The notes under the pieces were generated by a model. The model was not told the DNA's origin. It did no database searches and was given only the letters and a program-made list of their open reading frames with translations. A stretch of DNA of 64,000 bases. Source: Micractinium sp. NFX-FRZ (taxonomy: Eukaryota > Chlorophyta > Trebouxiophyceae > Chlorellales > Chlorellaceae). Position numbers and translations under genes: made by a program. Positions 1 through 11,765 of this stretch are shown here, piece after piece (positions within the stretch are counted from its first letter, which is position 1; the number at the start of each line of letters is the position of its first letter). The stretch spans positions 1 through 64,000 of the forward strand of contig JAPTJF010000088.1 in the NCBI GenBank assembly GCA_029339195.1. The letters are read 5' to 3'.

Positions 1-540
1 CAGACATGCTCTCCTCTTGCAGGGGCATTGCTGGGGTGCATGGGGGGTGGGCGGCGCAGGCGGGCGCACGCGCCCATGCCCGCAGGCATGCCAAATGCTG
101 CCGCTCAGCCGCCCCCTCCGGAGGCTTGGCTTAGCGCCTTGGTGGACAGCTCCCGAGCAGCGACGGCGAAGAGGAGGCAGGGGTGGTGGCACCAGAACGG
201 CAGCAGCAGGGGCAGGCACCTGGCATCCGCAGGCGGCCAGGACTTTGCGGCAGCAGCAGCAGCAGCGCACACCCCCCAGCTGTGCCCGTTGCAGATGAAC
301 CTTCTGCAGCAGCATGCATGCCCCAGCTGACTGCGAGCAGTTCAGGGCGCGGCCTGGGCGGTTCGGTTGCAGCAGGCTCGCATGCGGCGGCGGGCTGGGG
401 AGAAGGACGAGGATTGGATGGAGGACAACCCGGCGGAGGAGGAGTGTGAAGATGCAGGTGGAGACAGCTACCAGCCAGAGGGCGCCAGCAGTGGCGGCAG
501 CGAGGGGTTGGGCGAGTGGGCCAGTGGGCGGCGGCGGTAG
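1..540 (+). CDS. 3' end of an unrecognised gene (partial)
   Basis: The best candidate C-terminus lies in frame 1 from about 337 to the TAG at 538-540. It is acidic and ends in a short basic tail (segments DEDWMEDNPAEEE and GEWASGRRR). Upstream, frame 3 from 138 also looks coding (SSDGEEEAGVV, then low-complexity Ser/Ala/Gln). How the two frames join is not clear: either an intron lies around 330-390 or the sequence carries a frameshift. The pyrimidine-rich tract ending in CAG at about 22 may be an acceptor. No domain is recognisable, and the start lies outside the window. Confidence 0.3.
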
Positions 541-1195
541 AGAGTGTGAGCGTGTTTTGGCCCACAGCGGTGTGCGACGCTGCAAGCCCACATGTTGATT
601 GAAGCTGAAGGTGTGTAAATGCAGCTGCAAGCCAAGGAGGCCGCCCAATGCTTTGCCGCCACCGCGCTGCCAGCTCTTCTGTCCCCATCTCGCGCAACTC
701 GGCCTGCGCAAGTGCTTGTCGTGTCGGGGCGCCACTGACGTGCGCCCAGTCAGCAACACTGGTCGCCGTTGGTCGGCCCCGCCCTGCACGCCACTGCCAC
801 CTGTGCTGCCGTCAGGACCGCTTGCAAGTTGCGCTCAGTGTGAACCACTTAGGTCTGTGCAGAGCCAGCTGACCCAAATCATGCAGCCTGATGCTCAGGC
901 CGCCCAGCAGCCCCCTTGCTGTGCACTGCCGCCCCACCAAACCTTGCGCCCACTGCTCAGCAGACAGTGAGACCCCGCACGCACCGATGAACAGCATGTG
1001 TTACACACGCACAAACAGAGCGGAGCTGAAAAGCAGAGGTGGCACGGCCGAGGGCTGGAGGCCCCAAAACTGTGACCAGCGGCAGCAGGAAGCGGAGCCA
1101 GCGGGCGGGAGTGGGTGGGGCGGTGTCACACGGGAAGTTCCCGGTCAAGGCCCAGCGGCGGCCGCCAGCAAACTGAGGAGGTTCTGCTGCACACG
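541..1195. other. No gene seen (3' flank, convergent genes)
   Basis: This stretch separates the 3' ends of two convergent genes. The open frames in it are short, Cys/Pro/Arg-rich and have no splice logic. I see no RNA gene or repeat. Confidence 0.5.
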
Positions 1196-2506
1196 CTAGA
1201 GCTGCCCACCCTGCTCCAGGGCGTCCTGCAGATGGCTGTCGGTGAGGTCTGCCAGGAAGCAGATGCACGGCAGGTCAGAGGCCGTCTTCATCAGCTGGTC
1301 CGTCTCACGCCGGCGCTCCTTCAGCTCCTTCACCGGCACCTCCTGCTTGCGCACGTCGCAGTTGACCTGCTGGACCAGCTGGAAAAACGCTAGAAGCGCT
1401 GCGGCGATACCCCCAGCCAGCGATGCCACTTTCTCGGTAGTGCTCCGCCCAAGGGTGCAGCCCGCCACGCCGGAGCCCAGCAGGATGATGGTCGCCAGGC
1501 CCAGCAGGACCCACTTGAGAATGGTGTAGGGCGGGATGTCGCAGAACTGCAGGCAGCCAAGCACAGGGTGAGCGGGAGGGGGAGGGTGGTCAGTTCAGTC
1601 TGCCGTACCGGTGAGGCAGGGGGCAGGGGGATGGGCAGGGGGCGCAGGGTTGCACGGCTGCAGCTACACCCGTCTCCTCACGGGGCCTCGGCTGAACCAG
1701 CGTCCGGGCGTGGCCTCGCAGCGTACAATAGGGCACTCAGAGGGACGAAACAGGGAAAGCTGCTGCGACTCCCCCCGACTCTACCTTCACCTTGCACCCA
1801 CCTGCCACTGCGAGCTGCGCACACGGCGCTGGATGCACGCGCAGTCTGCTGTCCATGACACAAGGCTGCTGAGCCCAAAGACAATGTCCCGGGCCTTCTT
1901 CACTGCAGCAAGCAGGAGACCAAGCAGCACAGCCTAGTGAGTCCCGAGGTGAAGCGTGTGCCGAGGCAGGCAGATTGCGCAACCAAGCACTGCCCGCTCC
2001 TGCCACCACACTGCAGCCGCAGAGCTGGCCTTGGCGTGCCTCACCCTCCATATCAGCAAAGCGCTCGCCGTCCACGTCAGCAGAAATGTTGTTGAAGAGG
2101 GCATCGTCGGCGCCCACTCCTGCACCAACACATGTGACAGAATGCAAGGGGCTGTGGGTGCAAGAGCGCACGGCGCCACACAGGAGCGGCGCAGCACAGC
2201 AGCAGCAGCGAGCATGGGATGCCCACGCTGAGCTCTGCCCCCACTAAAGCGGGGCTGGCCAATGCATTGCTTACCAATCTCGTGTGCACCCAGTGCAATC
2301 AGGCGCTTGAACTTGGGGGGCAGTTTGCGGCGAGCTTTCTCCGCCACTCCAACAAGGTGTGCCCGCTCCAGGTCGTGCTGCGGCTGCAGCTGCTGCCCCG
2401 CCGGTACCGCATCCATCCGCTTGATGCTCTTGACCGTATTGCCAATCACCCGCAGCAGCAACAGCAGTTTGTTGGCTGCTGTGAAAAATGCTTGAGCAAA
2501 TCTCAT
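1196..2506 (-). CDS. Two-helix membrane protein of unknown function
   Basis: The model has four exons on the minus strand: 2506-2275, 2119-2045, 1902-1862 and 1546-1196, giving 232 residues with consistent phases. The N-terminal exon is basic and helical (MRFAQAFFTAANKLLLLLR). It is followed by an acidic segment (DALFNNISADVDGERFADME). The last exon carries two hydrophobic helices (ILKWVLLGLATIILLGSG and SLAGGIAAALLAFFQLV) and a charged helical tail (KELKERRRETDQLMK). The donor after exon 3 (GTGTCA) is weak. The start is the first ATG after a CTGCAG acceptor-like site, so a further 5' exon up to about 2800 is possible. Two other genes here (near 20 and 30 kb) share the plan of a membrane helix followed by a helical tail, but not the sequence. 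I do not recognise the family. Confidence 0.6.
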
Positions 2507-3127
2507 GATGTCCCTGCAGGAGTGTTGACGTCAAACACATGCAAGGCGTCCATCGGCCGCGCCAACAAGCGCAGGCTGACGGCGGAAGCGGGCGCCGACG
2601 GCTGGAGCTCACGCCTCGCGGAAGCTCACCCGAGCTGACGCGCTGGTAGCGTTCTGCGGGTCGCCAAACGTGCGTCCAAAGCGATCTGTGCAGTGGTTGG
2701 CGGCTGGGGCGCAGTGGTGGTGGGTCCCCGGCGACAGGAGGAGCTCTCTGCTGCAATTGACGGCTGAAGAGGCGGGCGGAGGGGCCTGATATCGCCTGCA
2801 TGGGCGTGCTAGGACCTGCTGCCCGCCGGGCTCCTACGTTTCCGCCCTACACCCCTGAAGTCCCCTCAAGGCTTTGCTTTCTCCATAGCGCACCCCGCGG
2901 CCAACAGAGCTACAGCCTGCGTCGCTACTGTCAGCCAGCCTCGGGCACAGCACCCACCTGACTCCAGCACCTCTCACGCGCTCCCTGCGACGCCAGTCAC
3001 CTCACGACTAGGCAGCGGAAACACAGAGCAGCAAGCGGCGTGCGCGGCTTGGCGCGGCCTCACCGCAGCACCCAGCCCGCCACCGCCTGCCACCGCCCGC
3101 CACCGCCTGCCACCGCCGTCGCCCAGC
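2507..3127. other. Divergent intergenic region
   Basis: This lies between the minus-strand membrane protein gene and the plus-strand MGQQPSK gene. A short CCACCGCC-type repeat (about 3070-3120) sits just before the ATG at 3128. Extra 5' exon sequence of the minus-strand gene could lie at 2507-2800, but no clear donor supports it. Confidence 0.4.
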
Positions 3128-3967
3128 ATGGGTCAGCAGCCCAGCAAAGAGTTAGCAAGGCTAGAGAGGATCACAGCTGAAAGTGACCAGACATTTCGAC
3201 TGCTAGATACCCTGCGGCCGCTTGCAGCAGCAGAGGAAGCCGCAGGAATACCTGCGGCGCCCTGCAGCCACCAGGCGCGGTACGATGCCGCTGTCGACCA
3301 CATCGAGCGATTGAGTGATGAGGAATCGGCCATCGAAGCCCGCCTGGGTGGGTGTTTCCTGTGCAGGCTGTGTTGCTTTGACAGGGGTCTGCTTTCACCA
3401 GCAGCGATACCTACCTGGCTGCCGGAAGGGGCCGTGATGCTGTGCACTTTTAAAACCTGCCGGCCCGCCCTGGCCCCGGTGCTGCTGCAGACGCCATGTA
3501 CGCGGGCCACTCCCTCCCCATGCCCGACCCCAACCCTCCCCTCTGCCTGCCGCCGCTGCCGTCGCCAAAAGGTGAGCCCATTGGTTTGCCTGGTGCAGCT
3601 TGCAGCAGTGCCTTACAGCTCAATGCTGGCTGGCTGGCTGGCTGGCATGCACTGGCAGCGGTGGTGGCGGTGGTGGTGGCGGCGTTTGGGCCCCGCTGGC
3701 TGCCTCACCCTTCCCCTTCATCAACACACCGCCTCCTGCCCTGCAGCGCAAGCCACACCTGCTCCGGCTCCTGCTTCTGGAGTGCAGCCTGGCACACCCA
3801 GCGGCAGCACCAGCTTGCACAGGGGCCAACGAGGCCACAGCAGCAGCAGCGAGGAGGGTGCCCATGCCGGCGGTGCTGAGCGCAGTGAAGACGTGCCGCT
3901 GCTCGCGGTCAGGACTGGGAGGCTGGCGCCAAACCTTCGGCGGCGGCAGGGCCAGCACGAGGGATGA
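3128..3967 (+). CDS. Putative N-myristoylated small protein, function unknown
   Basis: The three exons are 3128-3347, 3491-3571 and 3747-3967, totalling 173 residues with phase-1 junctions throughout. The N-terminus MGQQPSK fits the N-myristoylation pattern (Gly2, Ser6, Lys7), which would place the protein on a membrane surface. Exons 1 and 2 encode a helical segment (ITAESDQTFRLLDTL, then HIERLSDEESAIEARLDAMY). Exon 3 is Pro/Ala/Ser-rich and low in complexity, with an acidic Ser cluster (SSSSEEG). A second copy of the first exon begins at 4793. I do not recognise the family. The combination of a myristoyl motif and a short helix faintly recalls BORC/BLOC-type adaptor subunits, but that is only a guess. 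Confidence 0.6.
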   Translation: MGQQPSKELARLERITAESDQTFRLLDTLRPLAAAEEAAGIPAAPCSHQARYDAAVDHIERLSDEESAIEARLGGCFLCRLCCFDRGLLSPAAIPTWLPEGAVMLCTFKTCRPALAPVLLQTPCTRATPSPCPTPTLPSACRRCRRQKVSPLVCLVQLAAVPYSSMLAGWLAGMHWQRWWRWWWRRLGPAGCLTLPLHQHTASCPAAQATPAPAPASGVQPGTPSGSTSLHRGQRGHSSSSEEGAHAGGAERSEDVPLLAVRTGRLAPNLRRRQGQHEG

Positions 3968-4690
3968 TGAGCCAGGTGCTCGCTGCTGGGTGCCTGCCGC
4001 CACAGCATGCATTTGGGCAGCATGTAATGTACACTAATCACGCCCACCCTGCCCCGCTGAAGGTGGCTGGCAGCACGGGCCATGCGTGGGCCATGCTCTG
4101 TCAGACATGTCGGCATGATGGCATTGTATGACACGAATTGTTTTGCTGCCCAACGCTCTGCTCTGTCCTCCTGCTGCCTCACTCCCTGTTTCATTAACCA
4201 TTAGTTAAACAATCACCTGGTTAAGCAGTTACCCTCCCCCCTCTGTATGCCCGCTGACTAGCTCCCCACATGCTTGGGTGCCTCTGTTGCTCTGACGGTC
4301 CCTTGGCGCCACCTGGGCTGTAAGCGTGCCCGCTTCTGCATCCCTGCGGCATGCCGACAACCAAACGCCCCTGGCTCCAGCCGGGCAGGCGAGCGCCGAT
4401 GCCCTGCTGTTGTTGCTCGCTGTTGAGCACGCTGCAACTCCAGGATTGTGGATGCAGCTGCAGGCTGCGCTGCCCCGTTGCCCTGGTGCTTGTTGATCTG
4501 CGTATGCCCAGGTTTGCAGTCACGCCCTCTGCTGGTCCCAATGGTTCCCCAGCAGCCCTCATCTGAGTGGAAAGCATTTCCGGGGCGCCGTCGGCGGCAG
4601 CGGGCGCGGCAGGGGGCAGATCCTGGCACCCGCCTTTTCGTCCTTGCCTTGCGTTCTGTAAGCCTTACAGTCTGCGTGCCACCTGCCGGC
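3968..4690. other. No gene seen
   Basis: This is the 3' flank of the MGQQPSK gene and the upstream flank of its truncated copy. Open frames in it lack splice support. Confidence 0.4.
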
Positions 4691-4978
4691 TCCTGTAGCA
4701 CGCACCTACGGGGCCCTCACCGCAGCACCCTTCCTGCCCGCCGCCCCCAGCTCTGCTTGGAGCCGTCCATCTCTGCTCACAGTTGCTGCGGCATGGGGCA
4801 GCTGCCCAGCAAGCAGCTAGAAAGGCTGCAGCAGCTCACTGCTTTTCACCCTGTGCTCTGCCTCTGCTTGGCCTGGGCTGCACAGGTAGGCGAGCTGCGG
4901 GTCTGCTGGCTCGCCCGTGCGCAGGCCTGCGGTGGCAGCCAACCAGGGCCCAGGTCCACCACGCAGGAAGAGCAATAG
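4691..4978 (+). pseudogene. Truncated tandem copy of the MGQQPSK gene
   Basis: The segment from about 4715 (ACGGGGCCCTCACCGCAGCACC) parallels the leader of the gene at 3128. It continues through ATG at 4793 into MGQLPSKQLERLQQLT, matching MGQQPSKELARLERIT. After about 16 codons the similarity stops and the frame runs into unrelated Leu/Cys/Trp-rich sequence. The myristoylation residues Gly2, Ser6 and Lys7 are preserved. There is no sign of exons 2 and 3 downstream, so this looks like a promoter-plus-exon-1 duplicate that has lost the rest. A short chimeric protein cannot be excluded. Confidence 0.55.
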
Positions 4979-5619
4979 GGGCATAGTTTGCTCACACATG
5001 TTTGTTTCATTCTGGGGATGAGTCTCAGCCAGTGGATGAACCGTAGGGCGACTTCCTTGGTGACTCTTTTGACATGTCCAGACGGGAGGTGGCAGCCGCC
5101 TCCAGCGGCACCTGCCTCTGATGGAACATTCGTCGGCCCGTCCGCATTGTGCCCTCGCCCCTTCTCTTCCTCTTCTGCGCGCCTGATTTACGTTGCCCTG
5201 CGGCCTGCTTCCCTGCCAGTGCCTGCCCCGTTGGGAGGCCCCTCGGCGGCGGAGCACTCCCTGGGCTCCCGTCCCGCAATTGTGAGCAGTATCGACCAGC
5301 ATTAGATATCTAAAAGTCACACCGTGCGGCTGCGGGTGCGTGGCAGCCGAGAGAAGGCAAGCCCGGTTGGTGCCTGTTGCCCGCGGGAGTGTTCCGCAGC
5401 TGCAGGACTGGCGGTGCACGGCACGGCACGAGGCTGCGAGGAGCAACAACACTCTGGGCTGTCCCATCCGCCTGCAGCTGCGGGCGGGCAGGCGCGACTC
5501 CAGCGGCCGCTCTGCGCCCTGAGCGGCCCCGCCGCCGGCCCACACGCCGCCAGTTGACTCCCAGCTAATTGCTTGGTGGGCACGGTGCAGGCCTGGGGGC
5601 TTGTGAGTTTTCAACAACC
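4979..5619. other. No gene seen
   Basis: This is intergenic sequence before the Q-rich gene. Open frames on both strands are composition-driven, without convincing protein character. Confidence 0.4.
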
Positions 5620-8600
5620 ATGTCCAAGCGCTCGGCGCCTGGCAGCGGCAAGGAGGCCGCTGGCGGCGCCCCAAACATCAAGCTGCCCGCCGCCAATCCT
5701 GTGTGGCTGCACGCTGGCGTGGACGAAAAGTGCGTGCCAGCTGCTGCTGCTCCTGGTAGCTGCTGCCTGCTACAGCTGACTGCCTGCCCTACATGGAAAT
5801 TGGGTGCTAATGAAGGCCTGCCCTGGCTGGGACGCCTGCAACCTGAGCTGGTTCCTTGCGTGTGTTGAAGTTTGATGATGTGTCTGTGCAGGTACCTGCT
5901 TCTCGAGGACCCGGAGACAGGGGACATGCTGATGCCGCTGATCTGTGCGCTGGGAGGCCGGTGCTTCCACTGCACATGGACATGAACTGCGTAATGCTGG
6001 CGTTGCGGCCAATTGATGCTAGACAGCACGGGAGTTGGGAGTGGTAGCAGTCAGCAATTAGCGATGGCTACAGTCAATCACTCAACGACGCCGACATAGG
6101 CGAACGGCATCAGCGTGCTGAAACAGACGGGCCTACCATTGAATGAAGGGCTGGTGACGCCCCTTCGTGGTTATCAATCATCCTCCAGATGCCCCCCACC
6201 CCAACCCCCGCAGACATGAAGAAAATTTTGGAGGCCAACTACTCGCGCAAGCTGGCGGCCCTCAAGCACCGCCAAGTGACAGGCGAGTTTGCAGGCGTGC
6301 TGTGGCGTGGTCCCGCTGTGCTGTTCGCCCCGGCATGGTGCCGTCTGCGCTTTGTTCCGGCACTTGGTGGGCTTGGCTTGATGACACACTCAAACTTCCA
6401 GGAACCCCTGGGCATTGGCATGGACAGAGGGGAGCGCGAACCTGCGATGTGGTGGGTCACCTGACAGTGGCGCTCTGCATATACAGCCATATCTGCCCGG
6501 CAGCACAACAACTTCCCTTTCTGTGCGGCTGGACCTCTGGGGTTTGAACACCCTGGCCCCCATCCACTCTGCACTGCAGTGGGCAGCGGCGGTCCGCTGG
6601 CGGACAAGGCGGGCCTGTTGTACTGGCAGTGGGCGTTTGAGGCGCCGCTGTGCATCAAGAACTTGGTGCGGAAGGAGCTGGGGGAGGACAACACGCCGCA
6701 GGTGGGTGGCTGATTGCCATGCGGAGCGAGGAGTGATAACATGCTCGTGGTTTGGTGGCTTTGTTGGGTGCGTCCTGTCTGCCTGGTGTCTAGGCATGGT
6801 GGTTGGCTGGCTTCCCCCCTTGCACATGCAGGATGCAAGTGGCAACCACAAGCCGCGTGCTGCCCTTGTCCTGCGATCCTTGCAAACCCCATGCCTGGCT
6901 GTGAGGTGGAATCACTCTGCCTCTGAGCTGTCCTGCTCGATGTGACCATCATGCCGACCCGGCGGGCCTGCTGTCTTCTGCCACCCAACCGCCATGCATT
7001 CGTCGTCTCTTCCTGCAGGGCCATCTCCGGCTGGTGCTCGTCCCCATTGTGTACAACGCGCTGGTAGTGCGGGAGGACATGCATACGCTGCCCCTGTTCC
7101 GCGCGCTGCATGGCGCCCTGCGGCGCAGCGCGTACTGGCCGCTGCTCATGTGCGCTGCCGCCGCCGGTGCTACCCCTGCTGCCATGCCCCTGCTGCCTTG
7201 TTGCCAGCGCTCTGAACATGCCTGGCACTGCTCTGCTCTGCCCTGCTACCGCACCTGCGCACACTCATACCCAAGCTCCACACCTCTATATGCTGTTTCG
7301 ATGCTTTCCCCCAGCGCGTCGGATTGCCATGTCGATGATGCCTTGGATGCAGCAGATGAGCACCCTCTCACTGCATACCCACCCCAAGCTTTAGGTTCAC
7401 CAACCGTCACCCACACTTGGCTGTGCATGCAGCCCCCCGGAAGCCTCGGTGGTTGATGAGCTGGATGCTGAGTTGGCATCTAACCAGGAGCGGGGTGATG
7501 ATGGGGAGGAGGAGCAGGCGCCCCTGTTTACGGGACCCACCACGCTCGAGGGCACAGGTGCGGTGCTGGTGCGGCCAGAAGCGAGCCAGCCAGCCAGGCG
7601 GGCAGCCAGCCAGCTATCTTCTGTCTTGACCAGACCCTTCTACAACCCAAGTTTTAGAAACGTGGCTGGCTTCCTCGGTACGCGCACCTTTGGGTTGTGT
7701 AGCCCACTGGCCAAAGAACCACAAGCGTGGCCCGGGTGCCTACACGCTCAAAAGGCCTCCCCACCTTCTTGCTCTGCATCATTCGTGCGCTTATGCAGCC
7801 AAGAAGTGCATGTTTTGCGTCAGGGATGTAATGCCTGCACTTGAGATTTCACTGCGCACGTGCCTTGCTTTTGCCACGCCTTGCCATCCTGCAGCCAAGA
7901 AGTACATGTTCTGCTTCAAGGATGCGTCTGAGGTTGAACAGTCCAAGAAGGCGCGCACCACTGGAGCAGCCCTGCAGGTAGGTTGTTGGTTGGGGGCTGC
8001 TGCGCGCTACAGGAGCGGCTGTGCGAGTCGGTTAGTCTTGGGCTACAGGCGCCTGTGCGTTGCTGCCTGGGTTGCTGCGGCAGCTCACGCCTGCTGTGCG
8101 CTGCCTCCCTACCCATTTGTATGTGTGTGCTTTTGTGTATGTGTGCTGTGTGGCATCAAAGCGAGGTGCACAGGCTGCCCATGCCTGCTCAGTCCTCCAC
8201 ATCGCACTTCTGAACTGCGACAACAACGCTGTTTCCCTTGGCTGCAGCAAGAGGGCGTGGTGATCACGGAGCCACCCTCGAAGCGCGGCAAGAAAGCAGA
8301 TCAGCAAGGGACATTGGCTGGGCTAGGAGCCTCGTTGGGCGCCGGCAGCACAGCAGACGCGGCATCAGAGCAGCAAGTGGGAGCAGGTGGCGCGGCGGTA
8401 GACTCTCGGCACGGGGCTCAGAACGGCACCGCTGCACTGGAGGGGCGCCAGCTGCGGTCGGCAGCAGCGCCTGAGCAACGCCTGCCCAAGGTGGCAAGCG
8501 TGCCTGATGGGCTGGCAAATGGCAGCGGCAGCGACTGGGGGGCAGGGCCACGCCCTATTGGGCTGGACAGCCTGCAGCAGGTGGTGCAGCCGCTGGGGCC

Positions 8601-11022
8601 ACAGCAGGCACAGCAGCCGTTGGGCCTGCCAGATGGAGGGATCATGCTGCTCCTGCTCCAGTTCCGGCAGATGCTGCAACAGGAGCTGCTGCCCCTGCAG
8701 CAGCGGGTGGAAATTCTGGCAGAGGTGAGGACAGCGGTTGAGTGAATCGAGGAGTCGTCCATTCTGTGGGTGCGGAGCAGCAGCGTTCGGAGGTGCTGGC
8801 AGAGAGGGTTGGGCTGGCTGTGTGAGGCGGCGAGGAGAGGGGGCTGTTGCTGACGAGTCAGGTGCAGTTCAAATACTTGCTTGGGCACGCGTGGCCTGCG
8901 CGCCCCCTTCTTTGTTCCGTTTTTCCGTCAGAGGGTTCGGGAAAGCCAGCAAATTGCAAGGGGCGAGCGGCCGACGCATCCTGCTACCTGCCGGGGCCAG
9001 GCACTGCAGGATGACAACACGACTACTGCTCCACCGGCTCTGCTGCTCTGCCAGCTTCCATGGCTGGCGCCTTGTCTATCCCCATTTACACGCCTGACAC
9101 GTGCCTGCTGCGCCCCACCCCGCATGTTGCAGGAGTTGGCGTCCCTCAAGCGCAGCGTGATGCAGCGCACCAGCGTGCCCACCACGGCAGCTGCAGCTGG
9201 CGGCGGGCAGGCACCGCCGCTGCCGCCCTCCTGGCCGGTGCTGCATGCCCAGAAGCCGGATGAGGTGGGCGCTTTGTGGGGAGCGACCTGGCTTGCGGTT
9301 GGGTGCTCCTGGCATGCCCGCCCCGGCAGCTGCTTGCTGTACAACTTGAAGATGTAGGTGGCTGCACTGTGGAGGGGCTGCAGTCAATTGCCGGGTTGGT
9401 GTGCTGTGAGCACTTGCCATCCACGCTTCCCTGCACCTGTGCAGCTGCCGCTGGCGCCGCTGGACAGCATACCTGGGGAGCAGGCCGTAGAGGAGGGAGG
9501 GGGTTTGGATGTGAGGGCCATGCTGCAGAAGCAGCTGGGCAGCACATGGCCCCGCTCTGACGCGGCAGCGGCGCAGCAGCAGGGGCAGGGGCAGGAGCCC
9601 GAGCCTGCAGGCGGGCAGCAGCAACAGCAGGCGGCGGCACGTGGCGGCGGCATGCCTGTAGGCTTCCATCTGACTGGCTCCCCGCTGGTGAGGCATCCTG
9701 GGCCTGCTTCTGCATATGTGACGCTGCTTCATAGATGCGCCTGCCGTCGTGTATTTTGCCGCAACGTTTGATTGGTGCCAGACTGAGTGTGCATATCTTC
9801 CCTCATCGATCACGTTACCCTCTCCCATCCCCCCACCCCCCACACGACACACCACTGCCGGCCTCCGTCAACTGCTGGTTGACCTCCCGCCACTTTTTAT
9901 TCAGCCCCTACAACATTCGACCTAACTGCCCCTGGTGCAGGCCTCCCTCAACTTCCTGGTGGACCAGTTCAGCTCGCGTGCGCTGCAGGAGGTGCTGCCC
10001 CCCACGCTGATCCCCCCGCCGGCAAGCGCCAGAGGTGGCAGCACGCGGCCGTCCTTTGGGGGAGGCAGGTGAGCCGGAGGGCTGAGGGGCGCCCACTCTG
10101 CTGCTGCCTTGCAGGCGTGGAGGTGCGTCGGAAAACATGGTTGCGATACTTGCACCCTGCTGCTGTGTGGAAGGCAACCGAGTAGTGGCCCGCCCCTCTC
10201 TCAGCCTGCCATAAGGACCTGCCAACCTTCTGACCACAGCGGCCTCACCTATGCCTCGCCCCCTGCCCTGGCCCGGCACCCTGCGCAGGCCGCCCGTGCC
10301 CATGTACCGCAACACCGACCGCCAGAAGCAGCAGCAGAACGCAGCCGGCATGCAAAGCACTGCAGTGAACAGTGCGCTGTCAGCGGCGGCAGATGCGCTG
10401 GCGCAGGCAGCAGCAGGGGTGGCGGTGCCTGGCGAGGCCAGCGGCAGCGGCGGGAGCAGCGGCGACACTGGCCAGGGGCAGCTGCCTGCTGAGCTGGGCG
10501 AACTGTTCCAGTGGCAGCAGTCGCAGGGCAGCCTGAACTGGAGCCAGCTGCTGACCGATGTGAGTGCTCATGGGCCGCCTGGCTATGCGTGTGTGCCTGT
10601 GAGCGCTGCCTGTGTTTCACCGTGCATTGTGGCCCTTGTGAGGTGTCTCTCCAGGCATGTCTCAACATCGCACGAGTGCCTCAAGATGCCGCTTTTTGCA
10701 GCACAGCATGACTGCCGACTCAAGCCCCTGCTCGGCACTGCTCTGTGGTGTGCTGCAGCTGGGCTCAGGCGGCCTGGACGCCGCGCTGCAGGCGCTGACC
10801 CAGCAGCACAGCGAGGCGCGGGCACAGCAACACCAGGCAGCAACGGTGCCCCGCAGCAGCAACAGCGCAGATACGTCCCAGGGCCAGCCGCAGCGGCAGC
10901 CAACCGGGCAGCAGCAGCAGCAACAGCAGCAGCAGGAGCTGGCTCATCAGCAGCAGATTGATGATGTGCTGCACCAGCTCTCCAGGCTCAAAAGTGCCAC
11001 ACCCACCATGCCCTTCCACTAA
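5620..11022 (+). CDS. Large multi-exon Q-rich protein, function unknown
   Basis: The ATG at 5620 opens exon 1 (MSKRSAPGSGKEAAGG; ends 5729). Later exons, approximate unless splice phase is decisive, lie at 5892-5944, 6217-6290, 6403-6450, 6584-6700, 7019-7164, 7315-7370, 7430-7558, 7895-7977, 8248-8724, 8932-8965, 9131-9263, 9444-9687, 9943-10069, 10240-10560 and 10759-11022. Early exons encode ordered sequence (GLLYWQWAFEAPLCIKNLV; LRLVLVPIVYNALVVRED; YMFCFKDASEVEQSKKAR). The second half is Gln/Ala/Gly-rich with helical patches (MLLLLQFRQMLQQELLPLQQ) and ends QQQIDDVLHQLSRLKS. That profile fits a nuclear regulatory or scaffold protein, but I recognise no family. The junction between exons 2 and 3 is uncertain. 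A decayed exon copy lies in the intron at 7792-7845. Confidence 0.6.
7792..7845 (+). repeat. Decayed upstream copy of the following exon
   Basis: The acceptor and first codons of the exon at 7895 (AKKYMFCFKDAS) are duplicated about 94 bp upstream as AKKCMFCVRDVM, also behind a GCAG acceptor. After about 12 codons the copy loses similarity. It sits wholly within the intron of the Q-rich gene. Confidence 0.65.
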
Positions 11023-11765
11023 CTGTGCACGCTGTGACAACCTCAGGATTGCAGCGCCCTGCCAGCGACTGCGCATGCTGATGCATGTCTCGTGTCTGTA
11101 TCCCCTTCCCCCCTGTTTTTTCGTGAGCACAACCTGGCCCTCCTCAGCACTATTGACAATATTCCTTCCAAAGCCCCTGGTGTACTCAACAAATTCTCTG
11201 GTGCAGACTCACACGACCTCATGTTGTGTTGCTTACATCAGGGCATGCAGTGGGCATGGGTGAGGCAGAAAAAGGCACACGTGCACCAAAATCGTTCGGT
11301 TCGGGATAAATGAAGGAAGGAACAGCAGCAGCAATCAAATGTGGGGTGGCGGGCTTAGTGTACTCGGAGGGCGAGGGCGGGGCGCAGCTCGCGAGGAGGG
11401 CTCATATCTCATGCCTTGGCTGGGGGTTGACTGGGGCCTGCCGCAGTGCAGGACCCCACGCCATGTTCTGCCTGTTCAGGCCTGAGCGATCCGCTGCACT
11501 CGGGCAGGGGGCAAGGTTGGGGGGGGGGGAGGGGGGGGGGGCTCGTTCAGGATGGTCAGCACAACGGGCAGGCCTCCGGGAGTGATGGACAATGCAGCAC
11601 GCACAGCCCTACCAGCCCAAACAAAAAGGTTCTAGCTTCCGCAGCACCCCAAACATTCCCCAACCCCAGCCCAGCCCTGCCCAGCCCAGCCCTGAGTGGC
11701 AGTTCGCCAATCTGCCCCGCACACAGCCCAGGCTGTCGGGCATCAACAAGTGCATCGCCCACAGT
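11023..11765. other. Convergent intergenic region with poly-G tract
   Basis: This lies between the 3' ends of the Q-rich gene (+) and HCF136 (-). It holds a G-run with a single A at 11519-11541 that could form quadruplex DNA. The part from 11560 to 11765 is the HCF136 3' flank and is duplicated, diverged, at 24840-25086. Confidence 0.6.

Noticed and set aside
2271..2801. 176-codon minus-strand open frame
   Set aside because: It overlaps exon 1 of the membrane protein gene in another frame, is Arg/Ser/Pro-rich throughout, and has no splice-site logic of its own.
3131..4194. Long antisense open frames opposite the MGQQPSK gene
   Set aside because: GC-rich coding DNA here commonly leaves the opposite strand open. 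The sense model has matching phases and a duplicate, and the antisense frames have neither.
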